Assembly: GCF_033439725.1 (NCBI RefSeq)
Contig: NW_026944387.1
Span: 3,348,001 to 3,412,000, forward strand
Length of the DNA: 64,000 bases
Direction of reading: 5' to 3'
Source: Neurospora tetraspora
Taxonomy: Eukaryota > Ascomycota > Sordariomycetes > Sordariales > Sordariaceae
Shown in pieces: positions 35,851 to 45,002 of this stretch. The notes beneath the pieces are model-generated. The model worked only from the letters and a program-made list of their open reading frames with translations. It did not search any database and was not told the origin of the DNA. The first letter of the stretch is position 1, and each line of letters opens with the position of its first letter. A program made the position numbers and the translations under genes.

Positions 35851-35946
35851 CTTCTATGATGAAACGGCACTGGGCTCCGATTTTTTCACATGAGCACGAT
35901 ATGCCATTTTTGCGACAGGCCTAGAAAACCTAGTCCACTGATCAGC
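35851..35946 (+). ncRNA. snR76: C/D box snoRNA, snR76-like (25S C2197)
   Basis: Box C ATGATGA (35856-35862), box D CTGA (35938-35941), D' CCGA (35877-35880). The guide 35867-35875 pairs with 25S GCCCAGTGC, and D'+5 (35872) opposes the last C of GCCC, matching the snR76 site. No strong terminal stem is visible, so the ends are approximate. Confidence 0.75.
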
Positions 35947-36096
35947 ATCCAATATCAACGCTTTTTGAAGCACATCAGCAAACCATGAGCGTTGACTAAT
36001 GCGATTCATCAGAGTACAGTTGGGCTGGGTACCAGTACTTGCTCTTGTTCCGTAACAGTTTTGGTAAGCTACTTTCCTCTCACATCACAGCACACC

Positions 36097-36191
36097 ATTC
36101 CATGATGATCCCTTTAGATGACGAGTCTTATCGGGGATTCCCCATGCAGACAACCTTTTTTTTTTATACCATTCATGCAACTCTGAAAACT
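36097..36191 (+). ncRNA. snR75: C/D box snoRNA, snR75-like (25S G2288)
   Basis: Box C ATGATGA (36102-36108) and box D CTGA (36183-36186). The first guide 36114-36125 pairs over 12 nt with 25S CTCGTCATCTAA; with D' CTTA (36127-36130) the +5 base (36122, C) opposes the G of CUCG, the snR75 site. A second guide before box D (36169-36178) pairs over 10 nt with 25S GCATGAATGG. Terminal pairing is weak. Confidence 0.78.
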
Positions 36192-36344
36192 CTCTTCATG
36201 ATCAAGTCTTTTGCAGTTTTTCAGTTGAACATTGACTAACGATCACCCAGACCATAGTTCGCAGCACATTTTTTCCCGATGCATGGGCTTATTGGTATGT
36301 GCCTATGTCTCTTTGCTTCGGCACTGAGCTTTCCTGCCCATATC

Positions 36345-36424
36345 CTTCCATGATGATCCGACAACACAAAGACAAGCATATGTCAGAGCTTTTGCGACGA
36401 TGACACCTGTCATGTCTGATCTTT
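36345..36424 (+). ncRNA. snR74: C/D box snoRNA, snR74-like (18S A28)
   Basis: Box C ATGATGA (36350-36356), D' CAGA (36384-36387), C' GATGACA, box D CTGA (36416-36419). The guide 36370-36382 pairs over 13 nt with 18S CATATGCTTGTCT near the 5' end of the rRNA. D'+5 (36379) opposes A28, the site methylated by yeast snR74 (human U27). Confidence 0.85.
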
Positions 36425-36572
36425 GCACCATTGCATCCTGTTACTTGGCCACTCTGCCTTGCAGCATGCTAACGGTCACAAAGTCAGTCTGCCTTGGTTC
36501 AATACTGGGAACGCATCGTCAGCTTTGTCTCGCTGCTCATAATGGTAAGCCAGCATTTTCTCTTCTTTTCTT

Positions 36573-36697
36573 GTTCAAGATGGCTACAATGATGAATAAA
36601 ATTTATCACGACGGTCTACATAGGATATTGCTTCGGCTTTATCCCTTTGATGAAAAACGCCGATGACACGGCACCCGAACTGAGTCGCCTCTTGAAC
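36573..36697 (+). ncRNA. snR73: C/D box snoRNA, snR73-like (25S C2959)
   Basis: Box C ATGATGA (36589-36595) and box D CTGA (36680-36683). Flanks form an unusually long stem, GTTCAAGA/TCTTGAAC plus GGC/GCC. The guide 36606-36618 pairs over 13 nt with 25S TAGACCGTCGTGA in the peptidyl-transferase region. With a degenerate D' CATA (36619-36622) the +5 base opposes the first C of GACC, the snR73 site. Confidence 0.8.
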
Positions 36698-36752
36698 AAG
36701 TCATTGTTTTTGAGTTCACGTCAATGATCCCAAGCTAACATGCTGGACATAG

Positions 36753-37665
36753 GAACCTTTGCGTGGTACTATCACCATGATATCCCATCGAGCAGCGTCA
36801 GGTAAGTCATTGCCAAGCTGTAGTTCTCGACATCGTAGGCCATTGAACCAACTTGGTTCTCTGGAATCGTGACTCTGGTCACATCGTAGACAGCCATGGT
36901 GCCAATTGCGACCTGGCGAGTTGGATACCGCTTGAAGATAGTCAAAATTGAAAGGATATTGCATTTGCGTACTTTTGTGTTCTCCAACTGACGTACTTGT
37001 GAATGCTGTGCCCATTGTGTCTGAAATTTTCGAACATGACAGGAGTGTTCTGTTGCCATTCGTGGTATGATTGCGTCATTGACGTTGTCCGGGCCCATCG
37101 CTCTCGTTTTTCCGTTCCCGAGGTCTTGGACTTGGTTTCCCATGCTCCCGGTTGCGAGTCATGACTTCTCAATAAGTGAATAAGGGCACTACCGCCGACG
37201 GGAGACGCAGATGGAGACATGCTCTGCGGGTTCACTGCTCGAGCAACTGTCTTGTCAAGCGCCGTTCTCTCATCTCTTTCAAAAGACCACACGACTCATG
37301 GAAATTCGGCCCGTCACCAACACGATGAACTCGATATGACCATCACACAAGCCGAAATATCCGTTGTCCCGACTCTATATGCGTAGTACAGCCCGAGATC
37401 TTGCAAAACATAGCCAGCAAACAAGAACAATGAGAGGAGGTATGCTGTATTTACAACGTGACATGAACGTGGCGAATGTACCGTAATGTGCCGTGTGAAC
37501 CAAATGTAGCTCTATGTAAACCGTTTCCCGCCTGTAAACACGACCCTCAACTCGGGGTAAAATTCCCATCTTTTTGATCCTTATTCAGTATAACCAAATC
37601 CCTTTTATGGTAGTCTGTCCAACCCATCCGATCAACCGTGTAACAACCAACCGCTTCCCCATCAC
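36753..37665. other. Intergenic: 3' part of snoRNA host and RIB3 3' flank
   Basis: A further donor-like GTAAGT occurs at 36802, but no snoRNA boxes with a recognised guide follow. A minus frame (36772-37143) ends in a protein-like stretch (VTRVTIPENQVGSMAYDVENY) without recognised homology. An snR72-like guide was looked for and not found. Confidence 0.4.
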
Positions 37666-38442
37666 TCACGACGAGCCATTAACCTCCCCCAACTTCCCCT
37701 CCTTCTCCTCCAGATACTTGACCATATCCTCAATCGTGCAAACCTTCAACCCCCACTTCCTCGCAAACGCCACGCACTGCTCCCCCCTCATCATGCCCGG
37801 CTCCTCCCTGACCGCCTGGCCCTCCACCTCCCGTCCATCATCCACCAACTCACTGATCACCGCCGCCGGCTTCTTGCCCGCCAGTCTACACAAATCGATC
37901 GCCGCCTCCGTATGACCCCGTCTCTGCCTCACGCCACCGGGTCTGGCCCTCAAGGGAAAGACATGTCCCGGTCTCCGCAAATCTTCGGGTCTAGTCTTCT
38001 CGTCCGCCAGCACGCGGCAGACAAGCGCGCGGTCGTGCGCGCTGATGCCCGTCGTGACGGACGGGTCGGCGGCGTCGACGCTGATGGTGTAGGCGGTCCC
38101 CCGCGCGTCCTCGTTTGCAGAAACCATTTGCGGGAGGTCGAGGTCGAGCGTGCGCTGGGGCAGGATGGGCGCGCAGATCAAGCCCGACGAGTAGCGCACC
38201 ATGAAGGCCATTTGTTGCGCGGTGACGGATTCGGCGGCGATGATGAGGTCGGCTTCGTTTTCGCGGCCGGGGTCGTCGAGGACTACGACGAATTCGCCGT
38301 TGCCTGGGACACATGAGGTGTTAGAGAAGAGTAAAGTGGGAGGGAGGGTTGGAGAGACACAAAACGTACGGAATGCCTCGACGGTGTCGGGGATGCTGTC
38401 AAATGCTGACGAGTCCATTCGGGATTCTTGTTGGGAAGCCAT
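37666..38442 (-). CDS. RIB3: 3,4-dihydroxy-2-butanone 4-phosphate synthase
   Basis: Two exons: complement(38370..38442) and complement(37666..38303), 236 residues. The 66-bp intron (38304-38369; GTACGT, CTAAC, CAG) joins VEAFR-NGEFVVVLDD. The enzyme converts ribulose 5-phosphate to dihydroxybutanone phosphate plus formate, one branch of riboflavin synthesis. Diagnostic motifs are DDPGRENEADLI (Mg and substrate loop, about 34-45), SSGLICAP, GTAYTISVDA, RPGHVFPLRA and RRGHTEAAIDLCRLAG, with the C-terminal SELVDDGREV. Length is normal for a monofunctional fungal RIB3, without a GTP cyclohydrolase II domain. It is divergent from COQ3. Confidence 0.95.
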   Translation of the reverse strand: MASQQESRMDSSAFDSIPDTVEAFRTFCVSPTLPPTLLFSNTSCVPGNGEFVVVLDDPGRENEADLIIAAESVTAQQMAFMVRYSSGLICAPILPQRTLDLDLPQMVSANEDARGTAYTISVDAADPSVTTGISAHDRALVCRVLADEKTRPEDLRRPGHVFPLRARPGGVRQRRGHTEAAIDLCRLAGKKPAAVISELVDDGREVEGQAVREEPGMMRGEQCVAFARKWGLKVCTIEDMVKYLEEKEGKLGEVNGSS

Positions 38443-39321
38443 TGTGTTTTGTGTGTGGTGGTGTATGAGTAACCGGTCGAGGTGACTTGGTGATAATGCG
38501 CCCTGGTGTTGTTATGTATCCAGAAGGGTGTCGGTGGCTGCTGCAATGCGGTTTCTTTCGGCGGATGGGGAGGGGGGCAACTTGGATGGCAATTGGGCAA
38601 TTGGCTTGGACGGGACCTCAACAAGTCATTCAGCTGAGTGAGGGGCAATTGGCGATTGCGACTTATTTAGGGCGGTCGCTGCGGTCGGGCGGGTTGTCAA
38701 TGTGGATTTGGCTCGGTACGGGGCCCCAAATGTTGGTAAGCGGAGCAGTCGCCGGGAAGAGCACGGCTTTGGGGTTGACTTCGACGGTTTACCAGAATTG
38801 GGTTGAAGAGACATTCAAAGATCAAGCAGATGCTACTTCATTAAATAAACCGGATCACTCGGATTCATAAGGCTTAGAAAAGCTGACCGGCGGCTTACAA
38901 ACCTCCTTGTCAACTCTCGAAACTGTCCGGTCGAGACTTGGAAAGGACGCCATATGGGCTGATACAGGCTGAAACTCAGATACTCAGAGTTGTGACGAGA
39001 ACCTCAACGGACCTGCGGACCAAGGGCAACGGCAGTCCCTGCAGCGGCAAAGACAAAGTCAACAAGGAAGTTCGCTGAATCACATGGCGAATTTATGAAC
39101 CGGGGAAATATTCTTATCAGCTTATCGATAATGCTTGCCTTATCGCCCAATGCGGTCGGGTGCTCTGATCCCTGCTGACGATCGGCCATCCAAGGTGCCG
39201 ACTTGCGACCAATTGCGGGAGCTTGTCCTACCCAAAACATTTACGCAGTACATCACCGGCTTTCCAACAAACCCATATAGAAGCTTGAACAAGCTTACGA
39301 ACAGCTTCAAAGCACATCAAT
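38443..39321. other. Divergent promoter region RIB3/COQ3
   Basis: About 880 bp between two start codons facing away from each other. It holds both 5' leaders and promoters. A plus frame at 38487-38870 is 127 codons long but opens at a non-ATG codon and lacks recognisable sequence. Confidence 0.5.
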
Positions 39322-40344
39322 ATGCTGCCATCATCACCACTCCGCCAATTGGCGCTAACAATCGCCCGGCGCGCCCGGAAAGCCCAGTCAATTGCGCGCC
39401 TAGCATCAACACCACAGTGCTCTGCGCCCACTACAGCATCACCATCAGCAACAACACAACGATGGCACTCCAACCATAATAGCTCCAGCCCCTCCTCCTC
39501 CTCCTCCGTCAACCCCGATGAAATCTCCCACTTCAACGCCCTCGCCGCCACCTGGTGGGACCCCCACGGTTCCTCGCGCGCCCTCCACCTCATGAACCCT
39601 CTGCGACACGACTTCATCCAGACCTGCCGCTCCTCCTCGCCCACCTCCTCCTTCACCGTCCTAACCGAGGACTCCGACCTCCCTCCCTCACCCGATGCCG
39701 CCAACACATCCAACACCGAGAACGTCCAAGAACTGCGCTACCTCGACATCGGCTGCGGCGGCGGCATCTTCGCCGAGTCGGCCGCCCGCCTGCCCACCAC
39801 CTCCTCCGTGCTCGCCATTGACCCGTCCCCGGGCGTGCTGGCCATCGCCCGCTCCCACGCCAAGAAAGACCCCAGTCTGTCGCCCAAGTTGACGTACCTC
39901 TCCTCGACGATCGAGTCGCTCCCTACACTCAAGCCCGAAGCCGTGGAAAAGAAATTCGACGTGGTCTCTTGCTTCGAAGTAATCGAGCACGTCGACCACC
40001 CTGCTCTGTTCCTCGACCACGTCGCCCAGTTCGTGAAGCCGGGCGGGTGGTTGGTCATGAGCACGATTGCGCGGACTTGGACGAGTTGGTTTACGACGAA
40101 TTTCATGGCTGAGGATGTGCTGGGGATCGTGCCCAAGGGGACGCATGATTGGAACAAGTACATTAATGAGTATGAGCTGAGGGGATACTTTGAGGAGACG
40201 GAGGAGAAGAGGAGGTTTTGGGGCAGGCCGAGGGCGATGGGCGTTGTGTATGTGCCCGGGCTTGGGTGGAAGGAGGTTCCCGGGAGCGAGAAGGTTGGGA
40301 ATTACTTTTTGGGGGTGCAGAGGTTGGCTAGTGAGGATGCGTAA
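39322..40344 (+). CDS. COQ3: Mitochondrial hexaprenyldihydroxybenzoate methyltransferase
   Basis: Single exon, 340 residues, ATG at 39322. The first 50 residues are rich in Arg, Ser and Ala without acidic residues, as in a mitochondrial presequence. The COQ3/UbiG lead FNALAATWWDPHGSSRALHLMNPLR (about 71-95) is followed by SAM-binding motif I LDIGCGGG (141-148), the acidic residue of motif II (VLAIDPS), and FDVVSCFEVIEHV. The enzyme performs the O-methylation steps of ubiquinone biosynthesis on the matrix face of the inner membrane. The gene diverges from RIB3. Confidence 0.95.
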   Translation: MLPSSPLRQLALTIARRARKAQSIARLASTPQCSAPTTASPSATTQRWHSNHNSSSPSSSSSVNPDEISHFNALAATWWDPHGSSRALHLMNPLRHDFIQTCRSSSPTSSFTVLTEDSDLPPSPDAANTSNTENVQELRYLDIGCGGGIFAESAARLPTTSSVLAIDPSPGVLAIARSHAKKDPSLSPKLTYLSSTIESLPTLKPEAVEKKFDVVSCFEVIEHVDHPALFLDHVAQFVKPGGWLVMSTIARTWTSWFTTNFMAEDVLGIVPKGTHDWNKYINEYELRGYFEETEEKRRFWGRPRAMGVVYVPGLGWKEVPGSEKVGNYFLGVQRLASEDA

Positions 40345-40567
40345 GCATTGTAATAAGACGTTGTTGTACGTTTATGTGTATAGGTCCTGTAGTATATGAA
40401 GCTGATTATGTGAAGGGGGGAGCAGGTACATGATGTGGCGTGGATATCAAGGGGTAAGATGGTCTCGAAGGTTGTCCTCCCCTCAACCCAACCGCACAAC
40501 CCTCCTCAACCCAACCGCACAACCCTCCACAACCTAACACTCCTGCAAATCCATCGAAAGCGTCCCC

Positions 40568-40711
40568 TCAAGCACATCCAGTCAGTCCAGTCAGTCGGCT
40601 GTACCGCAGCATGCGCTTGATCTTGGATCGAGCAGCGAGAGTGACAGCCGTGTTGTACAAGATCGGCAAGACACCCAGTACCGCAAGGGGCACGCCGATG
40701 TACGTGATCAC
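40568..40711 (-). pseudogene. Possible membrane-protein gene fragment
   Basis: The minus strand reads VITYIGVPLAVLGVLPILYN, then TAVTLAARSKIKRMLR, then RYSRLTGLTGCA and a TGA. The hydrophobic stretch followed by a basic patch looks like real protein, with a single membrane helix. No start codon or continuing frame is found on either side, and a TGA lies just upstream in the same frame, so it is either an internal exon or a truncated relic. I do not know the function. Confidence 0.35.
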
Positions 40712-41900
40712 ATCAGTTGTCACTCACTTGAGCAATCAGAAAGAGACAGATACATATCGTGAGAAAGCTGCTCGTATGTTTGAGGTTCAGTTGTTGCGCT
40801 TCGCCAGTCGCCTTTTCTCAGCCGCACTGCACGCATGGCTTGGAACTAAACACTTTCCAGGGGGCCCTGTTCCTTGCAGATGGTGGCGTTCTTGCCGATA
40901 CCACAGTCTTGGGAGTTCTTGCGAGACATCATATCGTGCACCTCGCGGTCAGAATTAGCCGCTTGAGAGACGCATATCGATCGATAGCTTCAGGAAATAT
41001 TGACGAGAGGAGTCTGCCGAGAAGACAATTAAGGTGGTTGGTGGCCAGTTTTTGTGTGTAGTGACCCCCCCTCCTTTGCGGTCAATCCTCGCCCGCACAC
41101 ACGTCGGCATCGCGGCACCGTACGTCAGAGCTGGGACGCAACAATTGCCATTGTTAACTCTGGAAATCTTTGGGTCCGTCCCGTGTCGATGTGGTAGTGT
41201 TCAGGTACCCGGACCAGAAAACAAATGCCGATGCCGCAGATATTCTCTGTATCCGACATCTCAACCCATGCTGTGAAATGGTCAAAGCGGGAGCAATTTC
41301 CACCGGGCCTCATCGTATCAGATGGATCACGTTGACCACAAAGGCCACCACTTCTAGAAACGCGGAATCAGAAGGCAAGAAAGATGTTACGAGGAAGTGG
41401 CTGATGTGTTGTTGTTGACAGGAAGAAAACACAAGCGAGAGAAAGAGGAAGGTGGGGACACAACTAACACAAGAGAGAGAACCAACTTGGCTGGTGCACG
41501 GGCCATATCAGGCTAAATTATGCGGTTTGTCTCATCCAGTCCCAAGTCGTCGAAGTCCCAACGGTCAGGGTTATTCATGCACCTTATTCAGACCCAGATC
41601 CAGTAACGTTCGTGCAGTAGCGTCCTCTACGGCCCTGTGTAAGTGGCCGTTTGCGGCCCCCTATTCGCTGCTAACTAAACCTCCAAGCTTTGGTATTTGT
41701 AGGCGGTGTTCACTGGCCGCGATAGTTACAGTGCACCGCACTAAAAGCCCTCTTTCCATCTGACTTTACTTCACTTCATTCAGCTCACTCGAGGTCTGGG
41801 CCATCTGAAGTCTCGAACAGCGCAACTGCCTCGTGAACTAGTGATGAGATCGGACGGTTTCTTATTCAGGTTCGCCTATTCATATCCCCTAATGTTTACT

Positions 41901-41910
41901 TTTATATAAG
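41901..41910 (+). promoter_or_regulatory. TATA-like box of carboxypeptidase gene
   Basis: TTTATATAAG lies 237 bp upstream of the ATG at 42147, followed by a pyrimidine-rich leader typical of fungal 5' UTRs. Support is from sequence and position only. Confidence 0.4.
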
Positions 41911-42146
41911 GTGCAACCAAGCCGCCCTCTAATCCATAATCTTCCCTTCTCATTACCCGCCTTCATCGCATCTGTTCTCCCGTCCTCTTTTCCAGATTCT
42001 CGATCTTTCTTGGAAAGAAGGTTGGAAAACTCACCATCTCTATCCCAATACCTGCTTCAGTCTATCGTGCACTCAAGGCATGCAACAGTTGTCGCATTAA
42101 TCCTAACACACCCTTCGACTCCGGTACATCCAGTACCGTCGACAAC

Positions 42147-44189
42147 ATGTGGTCGCCATTCAGTACGAAGAATGGCAACGGAGCCTCGCCATCACTGTCA
42201 CATCTGCTCACTCTCTCAACACTTGCCGCTCTTGCCCCCCTAAGTGAGGCACAATTCCCACCATATCAGGCTGTCGGCCTGAAAACGGTCACCTCACCCT
42301 CCAATACGAACATCAAGATCTCGTATAAAGAACCTAAGGATGTCTGTACGACTGCTTTCAAACGCCAGAAGCAGTACACCGGCTGGGTCACCGTCCCCGG
42401 CGAGCATCCAACACACCTCTTCTTTTGGTTTGTCGGTGCCCGCGAGCCAACCTCTGCGCTGACAATGATGCTCAACGGCGGCCCCGGTGCGAGCTCCATG
42501 TTTGGCCTCTTCGCTGAGAACGGCCCTTGCCAGGTCGTCGAGAAGGGCGCCAACCGCTTGGAGACGGCCGCCAGAGAATGGGGCTGGGACAGAGCCTCCA
42601 ACATGCTCTTTGTTGACCAGCCCAACCAAGTCGGTTTCTCATACGATACTCCCACCAATGGCTCTCTGGACTTGACGACGGGCATGTCGTCGCCCGACAT
42701 GCACTTGCCTGACGGCCTGCCTCCTAGTCTCTTCCTCAACGGCACCTTTTCCTCAAGCAACATCCAAAACACCGCCAACACGACTCAGAATGCCGCCATG
42801 GCTGTCTATCACCTGCTCCAGGGGTTCCTGAGCACCTTCCCCGAGTACGTCCCCGACAAGAACAGCCCGTTGGGCGTCAACCTCTTTACGGAAAGCTATG
42901 GCGGACACTACGGGCCTGTCTTTGCGGACACCTGGCAGAAGGAGAACGACAAGCTCCAAAAGCGCGCGATGCCTCTTTCCAGACGACAGGATGACGCCAA
43001 CACCAGCATCCAGTCCCGTCCCTCCAAGGGCGGTGGCGGTGGTAACCGCGAAATCAAGCTCTCCTCACTCGGCATCATGAACGGCTGCATCGACGATCTC
43101 GTCCAAGGCTCGCGCTACGTCGAGATGGCCATCAACAACACGTACGGCATCAAGCTGATCGACCAAGCCACGGCCGACGCCATCACCTCGGGCTTCAACG
43201 CGCCCGAAACAGGCTGCAAAGACCTGCTCCTCGCCTGCCGCCAAGCCCAAGCCGCTCTCGACCCCTTAGACCAAGGCGCCGACGAAACCGTCAACCAAGT
43301 CTGCGCCTACGCTTCCTTAACCTGCCAGCAGCTCCTCGGCTCCGTGCTCGCTGCCACCGGCGCCAACGCCTACGACATTGCGCACACCGGTCCCGACGCG
43401 TTTCCCGATTACCACTACCTCGAGTACCTCAACTCGCGGCGCGTGCAGGAACAGATCGGGTCCGTGGTCAACTACACGGACGTCTCTCCCGTCGTCTACC
43501 AGGCGTTTTTCCAAACCGGGGATAGAGCCCGCGGCGGGTTGATCGGCAAGCTGGCTTCGCTTTTGCAGAGGGGCGTGCGCATCGGTCTGGTGTATGGCGA
43601 CCGCGATTACATCTGCAACTGGATGGGCGGCGAAGCAGCGTCTCTGGCGATTGCCGACGCCATGAAAGATCTGGATCCCAAGAGCCCTTACCCTACCAAG
43701 TTCCCGCAGGCTGGGTATGCGAATATTCAGACTAACGGCAGGGGGGAAGTCGTCGGCGGCGTGGTGAGACAGTTCGGCAACCTCAGCTTCAGCAGGATTT
43801 ATCAGGCGGGGCATTACGTGCCTGCTTACCAGCCTGAGACGGCGTTCCGGGTGTTTGAGCGTATTATCGGCGGTAACCGCGCGGTCAGCAACGGTGCTAG
43901 GGTGAACCTGAGGGACGACTTTGCGACTCAGGGACCGAAGAAGGCTGATAAGATGCTTAAGCCGCCTAAGGAGGTGACGGCCAAGTGCTTTCTAAGGAAT
44001 CTTGGAGCGACTTGTACCCAGGAACAGGTCATGGCGATTTTGAAGGGCGAGGGGGTGGTGATTAATGGGGTGTGGTATAAGGAGCGGAAGGATTGGAGTC
44101 CGGTGACGGCTAGGAGTCAGACGGTCGCGGAGGAGTCTAAGACTAAGAGGAGTCTTTTGGGTAGAGCGGCTGCGATGTGGTTTGAGTAG
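42147..44189 (+). CDS. Secreted serine carboxypeptidase (S10 family)
   Basis: Single exon, 680 residues. An N-terminal hydrophobic segment (LLTLSTLAALAPLSEA) acts as signal peptide. MLNGGPGASSMFGLFAENGPC is the oxyanion/substrate region. The catalytic Ser is in FTESYGGHYG (Ser250), the Asp lies in GDRDYICNW (484-492), and the His is in QAGHYVPAYQP (His556). S10 enzymes remove C-terminal amino acids at acidic pH in the vacuole or outside the cell. Several NxS/T sites suit a glycosylated secreted protein. The protein is longer than yeast carboxypeptidase Y (532 residues), with a low-complexity insert near 275-300 and an extra C-terminal 120 residues ending in a basic stretch. Confidence 0.93.
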   Translation: MWSPFSTKNGNGASPSLSHLLTLSTLAALAPLSEAQFPPYQAVGLKTVTSPSNTNIKISYKEPKDVCTTAFKRQKQYTGWVTVPGEHPTHLFFWFVGAREPTSALTMMLNGGPGASSMFGLFAENGPCQVVEKGANRLETAAREWGWDRASNMLFVDQPNQVGFSYDTPTNGSLDLTTGMSSPDMHLPDGLPPSLFLNGTFSSSNIQNTANTTQNAAMAVYHLLQGFLSTFPEYVPDKNSPLGVNLFTESYGGHYGPVFADTWQKENDKLQKRAMPLSRRQDDANTSIQSRPSKGGGGGNREIKLSSLGIMNGCIDDLVQGSRYVEMAINNTYGIKLIDQATADAITSGFNAPETGCKDLLLACRQAQAALDPLDQGADETVNQVCAYASLTCQQLLGSVLAATGANAYDIAHTGPDAFPDYHYLEYLNSRRVQEQIGSVVNYTDVSPVVYQAFFQTGDRARGGLIGKLASLLQRGVRIGLVYGDRDYICNWMGGEAASLAIADAMKDLDPKSPYPTKFPQAGYANIQTNGRGEVVGGVVRQFGNLSFSRIYQAGHYVPAYQPETAFRVFERIIGGNRAVSNGARVNLRDDFATQGPKKADKMLKPPKEVTAKCFLRNLGATCTQEQVMAILKGEGVVINGVWYKERKDWSPVTARSQTVAEESKTKRSLLGRAAAMWFE

Positions 44190-45002
44190 GGTGCTGTACT
44201 GCTGTTGTTCGTCTGGAGGTAGTCGGTCTCCTAATCTCCTAATGAACGTGCTCTTTAGAGAGTGTTTAATGGTACTGGATGTTAGTATGGTTAATGAGTA
44301 TCAGTAATGATAACGAGTATATGTTATGCGAATCCTGAGTTCTTGATACTTATGGTGTGTTTGGCGAGTTGGTGCAACTGGTCTAAAGGTTGAAAACATC
44401 GAATGGGCGGGATGGGCGGTGATAGTCTTGGTAGACAGCTCCGGCTCGTGATTTTTTATTCGCTTGTTAAGCATCGATGGGTTCTGACAAGAAGAGTTCG
44501 CGTGTAGATGGTGGACGACTTCCTAGGTGTCTTTGTTTACATTCTCCTTTTTCTGTTTGGTGATGGTGGAAGTGGGTTGATAACGGGCTGGATATGCACC
44601 TTGACACGGAGCTATCGCCATAGTAACATTACGTAACAATTTCAAGCCTGCCGTGGAATTTGTGCCGCTGCTCCCCGCTTTCCGCATTGGCGGAACCCAA
44701 GCACTGAAGCACACTGAACGAGCAGGGTTCTTGGTTCACGATTCACAGCCATTCGCATTCCACTTCCCGGCCATTCTTCGACTTGTGTCCTCTCCTCCAG
44801 ACCTCGACAACCACCACGGCCACAGTCTCCGATTTGATCGCGGATGATCTGGGCAAGTAATACTCGATAATATTCACCAGCTCCCAAAGATCAAGCTACT
44901 ACCAGCACCCCCGCTCTACAGGGCTATTTCTCTGCTCTTCCACAATACCGTCGCACTCTGTTCCCGGTCGATCGCGCAACGCTGCGCCCGCCGCCGCACA
45001 CC
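44190..45002. other. Intergenic carboxypeptidase to Rxt2-like gene
   Basis: 3' flank of the carboxypeptidase gene and promoter/leader of the next gene, which is on the same strand. No RNA gene, repeat or convincing small gene was seen. Confidence 0.5.

Larger units (their letters stand above)
35203..36752 (+). ncRNA. Non-coding host gene of intronic C/D snoRNA cluster
   Basis: Coordinates run from the first visible donor to the last visible acceptor; transcript ends were not determined. Introns: 35203-35415 (GTAAGT, CTAAC, AAG), one ending at 35767 (CTGAC, CAG; donor unclear), 35817-36012 (GTGAGT, TGACTAAT, CAG), 36064-36250 (GTAAGC, GACTAAC, CAG), 36295-36483 (GTATGT, GCTAAC, AAG) and 36545-36752 (GTAAGC, GCTAAC, TAG). 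Each holds one box C/D snoRNA. Exons are about 45-60 bp where both ends are clear, and carry no continuous frame. Excised introns would be debranched and trimmed to snoRNAs. Confidence 0.8.
40345..42146. other. Intergenic COQ3 to carboxypeptidase
   Basis: It holds the COQ3 3' flank, a small gene fragment at 40568-40711 (separate entry) and the promoter of the carboxypeptidase gene. Other open frames (for example 41452-41763) have no recognisable features. Confidence 0.45.

Noticed and set aside
37912-38316. 134-codon plus frame, Gly/Val-rich
   Set aside because: Antisense to the RIB3 coding exon.
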